The translations under genes and the position numbers were made by a program. From Rhodobium orientis (lineage in GTDB: Bacteria > Pseudomonadota > Alphaproteobacteria > Rhizobiales > Rhodobiaceae), in the NCBI RefSeq assembly GCF_003258835.1, contig NZ_NPEV01000015.1, forward strand, positions 1-64,000: DNA of 64,000 bases, written 5' to 3'. This document shows positions 16,975-25,913 of the stretch, piece after piece. The notes beneath the pieces were generated by a model. It ran no database searches. It saw nothing but the letters and a program-made list of their open reading frames with translations, and was not told the origin of the DNA. The first letter of the stretch is position 1. Each line of letters opens with the position of its first letter.

Positions 16975-18462
16975 ATGCACCGGATAAAAAAGGCCGCCTG
17001 CATCGGCGGCGGCGTCATCGGCGGCGGCTGGGCCGCCCGCTTCCTGCTTTCCGGCCACGACGTCGCCGTCTATGACCCGCACCCGGAATGCAAACGTCTG
17101 GTCGAGACGGTGCTGGCCAACGCCGCCCGTGCCTATGGCCGGCTGACCATGGCGCCGCTGCCGAAGCCCGGTACGCTGACCTTCGCGGCATCGCTTCAAG
17201 AGGCGGTCGCCGATACCCAGTGGGTGCAGGAAAGCGTGCCGGAGCGGCTTGACCTTAAGCAACGCGTGCTCGCCGAGATCGACGCCGCCGCGCCGGAAGG
17301 CGCGATCATCGGCTCGTCGACATCGGGCCTCCTTCCGAGCGACCTGCAGCGGGACATGCGGCGCCCGGAGCGCTTCTTCGTCGCTCACCCCTTCAACCCG
17401 GTCTACCTGGTGCCGCTGGTCGAACTGGTCGGCGGCAAGAAGACCAGCCCCGAGGCCATCGCCCGCGCGGAAAAACTGCTTGCCGAAATCGGCATGAAGG
17501 GCGTTGCCATCGAGCACGAGATCGAGGCCTTCGTCGCCGACCGGCTGATGGAGGCGCTCTGGCGCGAGGCCCTGTGGCTGGTCAATGACGGCGTCGCGAC
17601 GGTCACCGAGATCGACGACATCATGCGCTACGGCTTCGGGCTCCGCTGGGCCCAGATGGGCCTCTTCCAGACCTACCGCATCGCCGGCGGCGAGGCCGGC
17701 ATGCGCCACTTCCTGCACCAGTTCGGCCCAGCCCTGAAATGGCCGTGGACCAAGCTGATGGACGTGCCGGACCTGACCGAAGACCTGATCAACCGGATTG
17801 CCGACCAGAGCGACGCGCAGGCCGGGGTCCTCACCATCCGCGATCTGGAGCGCATCCGCGACGACAACCTCGTCGCCATCCTGCAGGCCCTGAAGGCCGG
17901 CAATGACGGCGCCGGCTGGGGCGCCGGCGCGCTCTTGAAGGATTTCGAGGCGCGGCTGCAGGCCGAAGCCCCGGCGCCCGAGGTCGATCTGTCCGGGCCC
18001 TTGCGGCTGGTGGAGACCACCGTCGGCCCGGCCTGGATCGACTACAACGGGCACATGACCGAGCACCGCTATTTGCAGCTCTTCGGCGACACCACCGACG
18101 CGCTTCTGCGCCTCATCGGCGTCGATGCCGACTACGTGGCAAAGGGCGCCAGCTACTACACGGTCGAGACCCATATCCGCCATCTCGGCGAGGCAAAGCT
18201 CGGGGAAAGGCTCCACACCACCTGCCAGGTGGTCTCAGCCGACGACAAGCGGCTGCACGTCTTTCATACGATCCGGAATACGGAAAGTGCGCAGATCGTT
18301 GCAACAGCCGAGCAGATGCTGCTCCACGTCGACACGGAAGCAGGGAAGAGCACACCGGCACCACGCACGGTCCTCGACCGGCTGGAGCCGATCGTCCGCG
18401 CCCACGCGGCGCTGGAGGAGCCCGACGGCTTCGGGCGAAAGGTCGGAGAGGGAAGAGAATGA
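16975..18462 (+). CDS. lcdH: Fused L-carnitine dehydrogenase / betainyl-CoA thioesterase
   Basis: A 495-residue two-domain protein. Residues 1 to about 320 are an L-carnitine dehydrogenase of the 3-hydroxyacyl-CoA dehydrogenase superfamily: NAD site IGGGVIGGGWAARF, then STSGLLPSDL and HPFNPVYLVPLVELV. Residues about 345-485 are a hotdog thioesterase with the IDYNGHMTEHRYLQLF motif. Carnitine is oxidised to 3-dehydrocarnitine with NAD+, and after BKACE cleavage the second domain hydrolyses betainyl-CoA to glycine betaine. In pseudomonads these are two genes (cdhA, cdhB); the fused form is known from rhizobia. Length and both active regions look intact. Confidence 0.92.
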   Translation: MHRIKKAACIGGGVIGGGWAARFLLSGHDVAVYDPHPECKRLVETVLANAARAYGRLTMAPLPKPGTLTFAASLQEAVADTQWVQESVPERLDLKQRVLAEIDAAAPEGAIIGSSTSGLLPSDLQRDMRRPERFFVAHPFNPVYLVPLVELVGGKKTSPEAIARAEKLLAEIGMKGVAIEHEIEAFVADRLMEALWREALWLVNDGVATVTEIDDIMRYGFGLRWAQMGLFQTYRIAGGEAGMRHFLHQFGPALKWPWTKLMDVPDLTEDLINRIADQSDAQAGVLTIRDLERIRDDNLVAILQALKAGNDGAGWGAGALLKDFEARLQAEAPAPEVDLSGPLRLVETTVGPAWIDYNGHMTEHRYLQLFGDTTDALLRLIGVDADYVAKGASYYTVETHIRHLGEAKLGERLHTTCQVVSADDKRLHVFHTIRNTESAQIVATAEQMLLHVDTEAGKSTPAPRTVLDRLEPIVRAHAALEEPDGFGRKVGEGRE

Positions 18463-18630
18463 CGGCGCATTCCTGCCGCGTCGCCGGGGAACGACCGCTC
18501 GCGGTCACCGGATGATTGACGGAGAGGCACATGCTGTCGTGCAATTGCCAGTATCCGTCGAGCCCTGCACAACGACAGGTCGGCAACGTCGCCAACCTTG
18601 GCGCCACACCCGAACCGGATCGGAGACGCC

Positions 18631-20181
18631 ATGACCGGACGCGAGGAAAGGCAGAGGGGGCGCCGCCGCAACCGCGGCGACGGCACGACGAAGCCGGTCC
18701 TCGAGCAGATGCCGTGGCGCCAGCCCACCTACCAGGACCCGCCCATCGAGCCGCTCGACGCTGAGGGGGTTGAGAAGATCCACCTCACCGCCATGCGGAT
18801 CCTCGAAGAAATCGGCATCGACTTCCTCAACGAGGAGGCGAAAGACGTCCTGAAGAAAGCCGGCGTCGACGTCGATCCGGACAGCGACCGCGTCCGCATG
18901 GACCGCGACTTCGTCATGGAGCGCGTGCGAAGGGCGCCGGAACAGTTCACGATCACGCCGCGCAATCCCGAGCGCAGCATCGTCTGGGGCGGCCGCCACA
19001 CCACCTTCGGCAACGTTTCGAGCCCGCCCAACGTCACCGACCTCGACCATGGACGCCGGACGGGGACCCGGGAGGATTTCCGCGCCCTCCTGAAGCTCTC
19101 CCACGCCTTCAACTGCATCCATTTCGTCGGCGGCTATCCGGTCGAGCCCATCGACATCCACCCGTCCGTGCGCCACCTCGATGCCATCCTCGACAAGCTG
19201 GTCCTCACCGACAAGGTGATCCACGCCTATTGCCTCGGCACGGAGCGGGTCGAGGACGCGATGGAAATGGTGCGCATCGCCGCCGGCCTCACCCACGAGG
19301 AGTTCGATGCCCGGCCACGCATGTTCACCAACATAAATTCCTCCTCGCCGCTGAAACACGACTGGCCGATGCTGGATGGTGCCATGCGCATGGCCCGGCG
19401 CGGCCAGCCGGTGCTCGTCACCCCGTTCACCCTGTCGGGTGCAATGGCGCCGGTGACCCTTGCCGGCGCCATCGCCCAGCAGACGGCGGAGGCGCTCGCC
19501 GCCATCGCGCTTCTTCAGGAGATCAATCCGGGCGTGCCGGTCGGTTACGGCGCCTTCACCTCCAATGTGGACATGAAGACGGGCGCGCCGGCCTTCGGGA
19601 CGCCGGAATTCATGCGCGCCACCCAGATGTCCGGCCAGATGGCCCGCTTCTACGGCCTGCCGTTCCGCTCCACCGGCGCCAATGCGGCGAACTTCCCCGA
19701 CGGCCAGGCGGTCTGGGAGAGCATGAACTCGCTCTTCGGCGCCACCACCGCCCATGCCAACGTCATCTACCATGCCGCCGGCTGGCTGGAAGGCGGGCTG
19801 CTCGCCAGCATGGAAAAGTTCGTCATGGACTGCGAGGTGCTGCAGCAGATCGCCTACTACCACCAGCCGGTGCCGGTCGACGACGACAGCCTTGCCTTTG
19901 CGGCCATCGCCGAGGTCGGCCCGAACGGCCACTTCTTCGGCGCCGCCCACACCATGGAGCGCTACCGCACCGCCTATTACGCGCCGTTCCTGTCCGACTG
20001 GAGCAACTTCGAGACCTGGATGGAGCATGGCGGGCGCACGGTCCACGAGCGCGCCAACACGCTCTGGAAGAAGATCGTCGCCGCCTATGAGCCGCCGCCG
20101 ATGGATGAGGCGATCCGCGAGGAACTGGAAGCCTTCGTCGCCAGGCGCAAGGAAGAGGGCGGCGCGCCGACGGATTTCTGA
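18631..20181 (+). CDS. MttB-family (non-pyrrolysine) methylamine/betaine methyltransferase
   Basis: A 516-residue TIM-barrel methyltransferase of the trimethylamine methyltransferase family. There is no in-frame TAG, so it lacks pyrrolysine and belongs with the MtgB/MtcB/MtpB-type homologues, which demethylate glycine betaine, carnitine or proline betaine with a corrinoid acceptor. The ATG at 18631 has GGAG six bases upstream; a TTG at 18598 is in frame but less likely. A basic leader (REERQRGRRRNRGDG) precedes the folded part. Glycine betaine, the product of the upstream enzymes, is the obvious candidate substrate. No corrinoid protein or reactivase gene is in the window, so the methyl acceptor must come from elsewhere. 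Confidence 0.85.
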   Translation: MTGREERQRGRRRNRGDGTTKPVLEQMPWRQPTYQDPPIEPLDAEGVEKIHLTAMRILEEIGIDFLNEEAKDVLKKAGVDVDPDSDRVRMDRDFVMERVRRAPEQFTITPRNPERSIVWGGRHTTFGNVSSPPNVTDLDHGRRTGTREDFRALLKLSHAFNCIHFVGGYPVEPIDIHPSVRHLDAILDKLVLTDKVIHAYCLGTERVEDAMEMVRIAAGLTHEEFDARPRMFTNINSSSPLKHDWPMLDGAMRMARRGQPVLVTPFTLSGAMAPVTLAGAIAQQTAEALAAIALLQEINPGVPVGYGAFTSNVDMKTGAPAFGTPEFMRATQMSGQMARFYGLPFRSTGANAANFPDGQAVWESMNSLFGATTAHANVIYHAAGWLEGGLLASMEKFVMDCEVLQQIAYYHQPVPVDDDSLAFAAIAEVGPNGHFFGAAHTMERYRTAYYAPFLSDWSNFETWMEHGGRTVHERANTLWKKIVAAYEPPPMDEAIREELEAFVARRKEEGGAPTDF

Positions 20182-20287
20182 CCGGCCACACTTGCCCCCT
20201 GCCTCTTTTTGATGCGCGCCGCTTTTTTGGCTAAGGTCGCAAGGCCCGGACTGTCAAACCACCGGTTCGGCCGCGAAAGGCCGCCAG

Positions 20288-21475
20288 ATGACGACCGAAA
20301 ACCCGCTCGATGCCTTCGCTACCCAGCCCTTCCGGCTCGGCCCCATTCCCGAGCTCGTCTTCGGAGCGGGCGAGGCGAAAAGGATCGCCGACCATGCCGC
20401 CGCCTTGCGGGCGTCGGGCGATGAGGCGCCCATCCTCCTCATCGCCGATGCGACCCTTGCCGAAATGGGCGGCACCGCGCCCGTTGCCGAGGCGCTGGGC
20501 GCGGCCGGCGCCACCATCGAGATCCATGCCGCGATCGCCGGCGAGCCCAAGGCGACCGACATCGACGCCGCCGCCGAACGCGTCCGCATGACCGGTCCCG
20601 GCCTCGTCGTCGTCATGGGCGGCGGCTCGGCCATCGATGCGGCCAAGATCGCCGCCGCCGTCGCCGCGTCCAACGAGGGCGTGCTCCACTACAAGCTCGG
20701 CGAAAACCCGCTACCGCGCCGGCAGATGCGGATGATTGCCATCCCGACGACGGCCGGCACCGGAGCGGAGGTGACCGCGACCGCCGTCTTTGCCGGCCCG
20801 GACGGCAAGAAGCTTTGGGTCCATGACGCGGCGGCAAAGCCCGACGTCGTCATCCTCGATCCGGAGACGACCGTTACCCTGCCGTCGACGCTGACGGCCT
20901 GGACCGGGCTCGACGCCTTCGTCCATGCGCTGGAAGCCTGCACCAACCGGCGCCGCTTCGCCGCCGCTGAGGTCCATTCCTTCCTTGCCCTGCAACTGAT
21001 CGCCGGGGCGCTGGAGACGGCGGTCAAGACCCCGACCGACCTTGCCGCCCGCGGCCGGATGCTGCTCGGCGCCGCCTATGCCGGCATCGGCATCGACGCC
21101 TGCGGCACCGCGATTGCCCATACCATTTCCCATGCGCTCTCCGGCCTCGGCCCCATCCACCACGGCTTTGCAACGGCTCTCGGCCTCGACGCCACGCTCG
21201 CCTGGTCGGTCGAAGAGGATGACGGCCGCTTCGCCCGCGCCGCCCGCGCCTGTGGCCTGGAAAATGCCGCCGCGCTGCCGGACTGGTTCTCCGGCCTGGT
21301 GGCCTCCTGCGACGTCGAAAAGCGCCTGCCGGAGGCGTTCAAGGACAGGACGGCCGAGGACCTTGCCGCCGAGATGCGCCTCCCGGCCAATGCGCCGATG
21401 CGCGAGGCGACGGCCCGCACCGTCACGGACGCCGACATCGACGCCTTTGCCGCGCGCGTCATGGCCCTCGCCTGA
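20288..21475 (+). CDS. Iron-containing (group III) alcohol dehydrogenase
   Basis: A 395-residue Fe-ADH. The NAD-binding GGGSAIDAAK motif is at residues 111-120. The metal ligands can be placed at Asp209, His213, His278 and His292, with spacing like that of FucO. Family members oxidise short alcohols, reduce aldehydes or act on hydroxy acids. The ATG at 20288 is 106 bp after the MttB gene on the same strand. Its substrate is unknown. Given its place between an MttB homologue and an enolase-superfamily enzyme, it may act on a product of quaternary amine or acid-sugar breakdown, but the sequence does not show this. Confidence 0.85.
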   Translation: MTTENPLDAFATQPFRLGPIPELVFGAGEAKRIADHAAALRASGDEAPILLIADATLAEMGGTAPVAEALGAAGATIEIHAAIAGEPKATDIDAAAERVRMTGPGLVVVMGGGSAIDAAKIAAAVAASNEGVLHYKLGENPLPRRQMRMIAIPTTAGTGAEVTATAVFAGPDGKKLWVHDAAAKPDVVILDPETTVTLPSTLTAWTGLDAFVHALEACTNRRRFAAAEVHSFLALQLIAGALETAVKTPTDLAARGRMLLGAAYAGIGIDACGTAIAHTISHALSGLGPIHHGFATALGLDATLAWSVEEDDGRFARAARACGLENAAALPDWFSGLVASCDVEKRLPEAFKDRTAEDLAAEMRLPANAPMREATARTVTDADIDAFAARVMALA

Positions 21476-21504
21476 GCGATGTCCCCTGCACCGGAACACC
21501 GCCC

Positions 21505-22632
21505 GTGAGCCGCATCGCGTCCATCGCCGTTTCCCACCACCGCCTGCCCCTCGATCCACCGTTCAAGGCGAGCTGGGACGGCCGGCCGCGCACCCATTTC
21601 GACGCCACCATCGTCCGCGTCCGCGACGACGAGGGGAGGGAAGGCGTCGGCTCCGGCGACCTGATGCTCGGCTTTGCCGGCCACGAGGACTTGTTTCTCG
21701 GCGAGGACGCGCGCCGCGTCGAACGCCACTACGAGGTGCTGTCGCACATCCAGTTCCACTACGGCCGCTGCTGGCCGCTCGATCTCGCCCTGTGGGACCT
21801 ATTCGGCAAGATCACTGGCGAGCCTGTCTGGCGGCTCTTGGGTGGCCGCGCCGACCGGGTTCGGCTCTATGCCTCGTCCGGCGTCCTGCGCGAGACCGCC
21901 GAAATGGTCGAGGCGGCGGAACGTTTTGCCGGCGAAGGATTCCCGGCCATGAAGATCCGGTTTTCCTCAAGCGCCGGCGGTCGCGACGGCTGGCGCGCCG
22001 ATCTTAAGGTGCTGGAAGCGATCCGCGCCCGCCTCGGCGATAAGCTGGACCTGATGGTCGACTGCAACCAGGGTTGGCGCATGCCCTCGGACACGGCCGC
22101 GCCCTGGACCTTCAAGGACGCGCTGGCCGTCGCCCGCGAGTTGGAGCGCCTCGGCGTCTATTGGATGGAGGAGCCTTTGCACCGCGCCGACCGCGCCGGC
22201 ATGCGGGCGCTCCGCGAGGCGACATCGGTGCGCATCGCCGGCGGCGAGATGACCCGCGAGCTCCACGAATTCCGTGACCTTATTGCCGACAGGGCCCTCG
22301 ACATCCTGCAGCCCGACGTCGCCCTCGTCGGCGGCATCACGGGCCTGAGGCGCGTCGCGCTGATGGCCCGTGAGCACAACATTGCCTTCACGCCCCATAG
22401 CTGGACCAACGGCATCGGGGTGCTGGCCAACGCCCATCTGACGGCCGGCATCGGCGAGGCGCCGTGGCTGGAATTCCCCTACGATCCGCCGGAATGGTCC
22501 CTGGCGCGCCGCGACTTCCCGCTGCGCGCGTCGCTCGCCCACGCCGATGGCTGGCTGCTGTTGGGCGAGGTGCCGGGCCTCGGGATCGCGCTCGATGAGG
22601 ACCGCCTTGCCGCGACCCGGTTGGGACCGTGA
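21505..22632 (+). CDS. Mandelate racemase/muconate lactonizing enzyme family protein
   Basis: A 375-residue enolase-superfamily enzyme. It has a K150-x-R152 element at the end of the second barrel strand, metal ligands Asp186 (VDCNQ), Glu222 (EEP) and Glu248 (GGE), and an Asp271/His298 dyad (QPD, PHSW) as in the mandelate racemase subgroup. Such enzymes abstract a proton alpha to a carboxylate, giving racemisation or dehydration of acid sugars, or epimerisation of amino-acid betaines (HpbD). The start is GTG at 21505, 29 bp after the Fe-ADH. The substrate is not predictable. Carnitine racemisation is unlikely because its chiral carbon is beta to the carboxylate. Confidence 0.85.
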   Translation: MSRIASIAVSHHRLPLDPPFKASWDGRPRTHFDATIVRVRDDEGREGVGSGDLMLGFAGHEDLFLGEDARRVERHYEVLSHIQFHYGRCWPLDLALWDLFGKITGEPVWRLLGGRADRVRLYASSGVLRETAEMVEAAERFAGEGFPAMKIRFSSSAGGRDGWRADLKVLEAIRARLGDKLDLMVDCNQGWRMPSDTAAPWTFKDALAVARELERLGVYWMEEPLHRADRAGMRALREATSVRIAGGEMTRELHEFRDLIADRALDILQPDVALVGGITGLRRVALMAREHNIAFTPHSWTNGIGVLANAHLTAGIGEAPWLEFPYDPPEWSLARRDFPLRASLAHADGWLLLGEVPGLGIALDEDRLAATRLGP

Positions 22633-23234
22633 TCGGCCGCGATGCCCGGCAGACCCGGAACCGCATGCGGTATTACATGCCGAACGTTTCGTTCCATTGC
22701 ATATGAGGGGCGAACGACAGTATCCGAACCAGGCGTTCCGGTAAGTGCGGAGCCTCTGTAAGTCATTCTGCTGTATTTCCTTTTCCCGGAAGCAGCGATC
22801 CGGATTTTTCGAGCGATATCCGGATAGACGGTTGCGCGCCATGCTCTCGGCGCACTATCCTCGGGCGAGCGCGTTTCAAGAACGACACCGCGCCGGGAGG
22901 ACTTAAGCTAGCACCGACAGGGCCTGAAGCCGCCAAATTACGATATTTGGACGATGGGTGTCGCTTTCCCGCGGACCGCGTACGGTCCCCACGGCTTCCA
23001 TTGTCCCGCCCCGACAGAACGAAAAATCACGCGGCCGGAATGAAACCGATCCGCGCAACGATATCCCGGGGACGAGGGGAACAGCACTGACGAGCGCATC
23101 TTCGTCATGGCGTTTTGAGACGATCGACGCGTGCCGTCCCGCATCCGAGATGGCGCGCCAACGAGACGAGCGCCGGCTGACAACGGCCGGCGCCAAAACG
23201 ACACCGCACAGCGAGTGATTAAGGGAGTGCAGCA
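22633..23234. other. 602-bp gap upstream of the ABC transporter operon
   Basis: No open frame here resembles a gene. It holds several small palindromes: ATCCGGAT twice, 20 bp apart (22798-22805 and 22818-22825); CCAAAT-N6-ATTTGG (22933-22950); GGACCG-N4-CGGTCC (22973-22988); and a GCGCCGGC hairpin (23170-23193). A GGGAG ribosome-binding site precedes the ATG at 23235. It probably carries the transporter promoter and a long leader. Confidence 0.55.
22798..22825. promoter_or_regulatory. Two copies of palindrome ATCCGGAT spaced 20 bp
   Basis: The self-complementary octamer ATCCGGAT occurs at 22798-22805 and 22818-22825, same face of the helix, about 410 bp before the substrate-binding protein gene. 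A protein-binding role is only inferred; a chance pair in GC-rich DNA is possible. Confidence 0.3.
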
Positions 23235-24890
23235 ATGACCGAACACAACGAGACCATCAACGGCAAGCCGCTGAAGCCCCAGATCCGGGAGTGGGCGGAA
23301 GCCGCGCGAAAGGGCCTGGTCGACCGCCGCGAATTCCTCGCCATGGCGACCGCCTTCGGCGCCACCACCGCCACCGCCTACGGCCTTCTCGGCATTGCCG
23401 TGCCGGGCGAAGCGCGGGCCCAGGAGGCCAAGAAGGGCGGCATCCTGAAAGTCTCCATGAATGTCCGCCGCGTCGACGATCCGCGCATCTTCGACTGGTC
23501 GGAAATGGCCAATGTCGCCCGCCAGGTCGTCGAGCCGCTGGTGCTCTACACCCACGACTTCACCTTCAAGCCCTGGCTCCTTGAAAGCTGGGACATCAAC
23601 GACGACGCCACCGAATATGTGCTGAATGTGCGAAAGGGCGTGACCTGGAACAACGGCGACGATTTCACTGCGGAGGACGTCGCCTTCAACCTCAATCGCT
23701 GGTGCGAAAAGAACGTCGAAGGCAACTCCATGGCCGGCCGCATGTCCTCCCTTATCGACGAGGAGACCGGCAAGGCCCGCGACAGCGCGATCGAGATCGT
23801 CGACGACCACACCGTCAAGCTGACCCTGCCCAAGCCCGACATCACCATCATCCCGGGCATGGTCGACTACCCGGCGCTGGTCGTGCACCGCGACTTCGAA
23901 AAGATGGGTGGCAAGCTGTCGGAGAACCCGATCGGCACCGGCGCCTTCGAGCTGGTCGCCCTGGAGGTCGGCGTGCGCGCTGAGGTCAAGCGCCGCGAGA
24001 ACGGCTCCTGGTGGGGCGGCGAGGCGCTGCTCGACGGCGTCGAATGGACCGATTTCGGCACGGATCCGGCGGCCGAGGTCGCCGCCTTCGAGGCCGAGGA
24101 AGTGCAGATGAACTACGAGTCGACGGCCGACTTCGTGGAGGTCTTCGACGCTCTCGGCCTCAAAAAGTCTGAGGCGGTGACGTCGGCAACCGTGGTCGCG
24201 CGCACCAACGTCGCCAACAAGCCCTATGACGACGAGCGGGTGCGCCGCGCCCTGCAGCTTGCCGTCGACAACGAGGTGGTGCTGCAGCTCGGCATTAGCG
24301 GCGCCGGCACGGTGGCGGAAAACCACCATGTCTGCCCGATCCATCCGGAATATTTCAAGCTGCCGCCGATCAAGCGCGACATCGAGGCGGCCAAGAAGCT
24401 GATGGAAGAGGCCGGCCAGATGGATTTCGAGCACGAGCTCATCTCCATCGACGACGACTATCGCCGCAACACCACAGACGCGATTGCCGCGCAGCTCCGC
24501 GAGGCCGGCTTCAAGATCAAGCGGACCGTCATTCCCGGCTCCTCGTTCTGGAACAACTGGACCAAATACCCCTATTCCACGACGAACTGGAACATGCGCC
24601 CGCTCGGCGTCCAGGTGCTGGCGCTGGGCTACCGCAGCGGCGGCGCCTGGAACGAGTCGGCCTGGTCCAACAAGGAGTTCGATGCGGCGCTGGAAGAGGC
24701 GCTGGCGACCCCGGACGTGGAAAAGCGCAAGGCGATGATGGAGAACGTGGAGAAGATCCTGCAGGACTCCGGCGTCATCATCCAGCCCTACTGGCGTTCG
24801 CTCTTCAAGCACATGACCGACGCCGTGAAGGGCGACGCCATGCACCCGGCCTACGAGCAGCACTTCCACGACGTCTGGCTCGACGAATAG
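23235..24890 (+). CDS. ABC transporter substrate-binding protein, peptide/opine type (SBP_bac_5)
   Basis: A 551-residue extracellular solute-binding protein of the DppA/OppA class. The N-terminus has a long n-region and a twin-arginine-like stretch [14 protein letters not shown], then a hydrophobic core and an AxA-type site (GEARAQ), suggesting Tat export. Class landmarks are a [22 protein letters not shown] segment and conserved blocks such as [12 protein letters not shown]. It is the first gene of a transporter operon and starts 602 bp after the catabolic genes on the same strand. The ligand is unknown; a catabolic substrate of the neighbouring enzymes is plausible. Two hairpins follow the stop. 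Confidence 0.88.
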   Translation: MTEHNETINGKPLKPQIREWAEAARKGLVDRREFLAMATAFGATTATAYGLLGIAVPGEARAQEAKKGGILKVSMNVRRVDDPRIFDWSEMANVARQVVEPLVLYTHDFTFKPWLLESWDINDDATEYVLNVRKGVTWNNGDDFTAEDVAFNLNRWCEKNVEGNSMAGRMSSLIDEETGKARDSAIEIVDDHTVKLTLPKPDITIIPGMVDYPALVVHRDFEKMGGKLSENPIGTGAFELVALEVGVRAEVKRRENGSWWGGEALLDGVEWTDFGTDPAAEVAAFEAEEVQMNYESTADFVEVFDALGLKKSEAVTSATVVARTNVANKPYDDERVRRALQLAVDNEVVLQLGISGAGTVAENHHVCPIHPEYFKLPPIKRDIEAAKKLMEEAGQMDFEHELISIDDDYRRNTTDAIAAQLREAGFKIKRTVIPGSSFWNNWTKYPYSTTNWNMRPLGVQVLALGYRSGGAWNESAWSNKEFDAALEEALATPDVEKRKAMMENVEKILQDSGVIIQPYWRSLFKHMTDAVKGDAMHPAYEQHFHDVWLDE

Positions 24891-24951
24891 ACACCTCGGC
24901 CGGGGGGCGGTGTCGGCCGTTCCCCGTCTCGTTTGCCTCGGCCCGACGGGG
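24890..24951 (+). repeat. Two intercistronic hairpins after the binding-protein gene
   Basis: GACACC...GGTGTC (24890-24895 with 24909-24914) and CCCCGTC...GACGGGG (24922-24928 with 24945-24951) can fold in the 76-bp gap before the first permease. No U-run follows. Such hairpins commonly let the binding protein be made in excess of the permeases; that role is inferred. Confidence 0.5.
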
Positions 24952-24966
24952 GAGGTCCGGCTCTAA

Positions 24967-25902
24967 ATGCTCGGTTTCATTCTGCGGCGTCTCGGCGTCA
25001 TGCTGGCGACGATGATCGCCCTCACGTTCATCGTCTTCTCGCTGGTCAACCTGGAGCCCAACCTGCGCAAGCTGGCGCTGGAACAGGGCAACATCCGGAT
25101 GTCCGATGAGGCCATCGAGAACTGGCTGGAAAAGAACGGCTACCGGCGCCCGTTCCTGTTGCGCTACGGCGAATGGCTCGGCAATTCGCTGACCGGCGAG
25201 TTTGGCCGCTCGACCCGCTTTCGCCGCCCGGTCAACGACGTCCTGCCCGAGCGCCTCGGCTATACCGGCATCCTCGCCTTCTGGGTGATGGCAACCATGG
25301 TGCCCGGCGCGCTGATCATCGGCGTCCTTGCCGGCATGCGCGAAGGCTCCAAGACGGACCGAAGTCTGTCCATCTTCTCCATCATCACGACGGCAACGCC
25401 CGAATACGTCTCCGGCATCATCTTCACCGTGATCTTCGCCACCTGGCTCGGCTGGTTCAAGGGCGTCGCCAAGGCCGGCGACATCGATTTCTGGAACTTC
25501 ACCCTGCCGGTGATGACCATGGCCCTCTACGGAATGGGCTACATCGCCCGCATGACCCGCGCCTCCATGGCCGAGGTCATGACCTCGCAATATATCCGCA
25601 CGGCCCGCCTCAAGGGCCTTTCCTTCCCCGTCATTGTCCTGCGCCATGCCTTGAGGAATGCGCTGATCGCCCCGTTCACGGTCATCATGCTGCAGTTCCC
25701 CTGGCTGCTGACCGGCGTTGTCATCGTCGAGAAGCTGTTCAACTACAAGGGCTTCGGATGGGTCCTCGTGGAGGCCGCCGACAACAACGACATCGACCTC
25801 CTGCTCGCCTGCTCGCTCGTCTCCGTCGCCGTCGTCATCATCACCCAGTTGATCTCCGATGTTGGCTACGCCTTTCTCAACCCGCGCATCCGCGTGCAGT
25901 AG
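24967..25902 (+). CDS. ABC transporter permease, DppB type
   Basis: A 311-residue inner-membrane permease with six predicted transmembrane segments and the N-terminal MLGFILRRLGVMLATM start usual for DppB/OppB proteins. The cytoplasmic EAA loop (RTARLKGLSFPVIVLRHALRNAL) that contacts the ATPase is intact. It follows the binding protein by 76 bp and precedes the second permease by 11 bp, all on one strand. It pairs with the DppC-type subunit to form the pore. Confidence 0.9.
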   Translation: MLGFILRRLGVMLATMIALTFIVFSLVNLEPNLRKLALEQGNIRMSDEAIENWLEKNGYRRPFLLRYGEWLGNSLTGEFGRSTRFRRPVNDVLPERLGYTGILAFWVMATMVPGALIIGVLAGMREGSKTDRSLSIFSIITTATPEYVSGIIFTVIFATWLGWFKGVAKAGDIDFWNFTLPVMTMALYGMGYIARMTRASMAEVMTSQYIRTARLKGLSFPVIVLRHALRNALIAPFTVIMLQFPWLLTGVVIVEKLFNYKGFGWVLVEAADNNDIDLLLACSLVSVAVVIITQLISDVGYAFLNPRIRVQ

Positions 25903-25913
25903 GGAGCCGACAG

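Noticed and set aside
16372-18216. Long minus-strand open frame opposite the BKACE and carnitine dehydrogenase genes
   Set aside because: A shadow of the real genes; no ribosome-binding site or recognisable motif, and the sense strand encodes intact enzymes.
18631-20181. Pyrrolysine-containing MttB
   Set aside because: The frame has no internal TAG codon, and no pyl genes are seen in the window.
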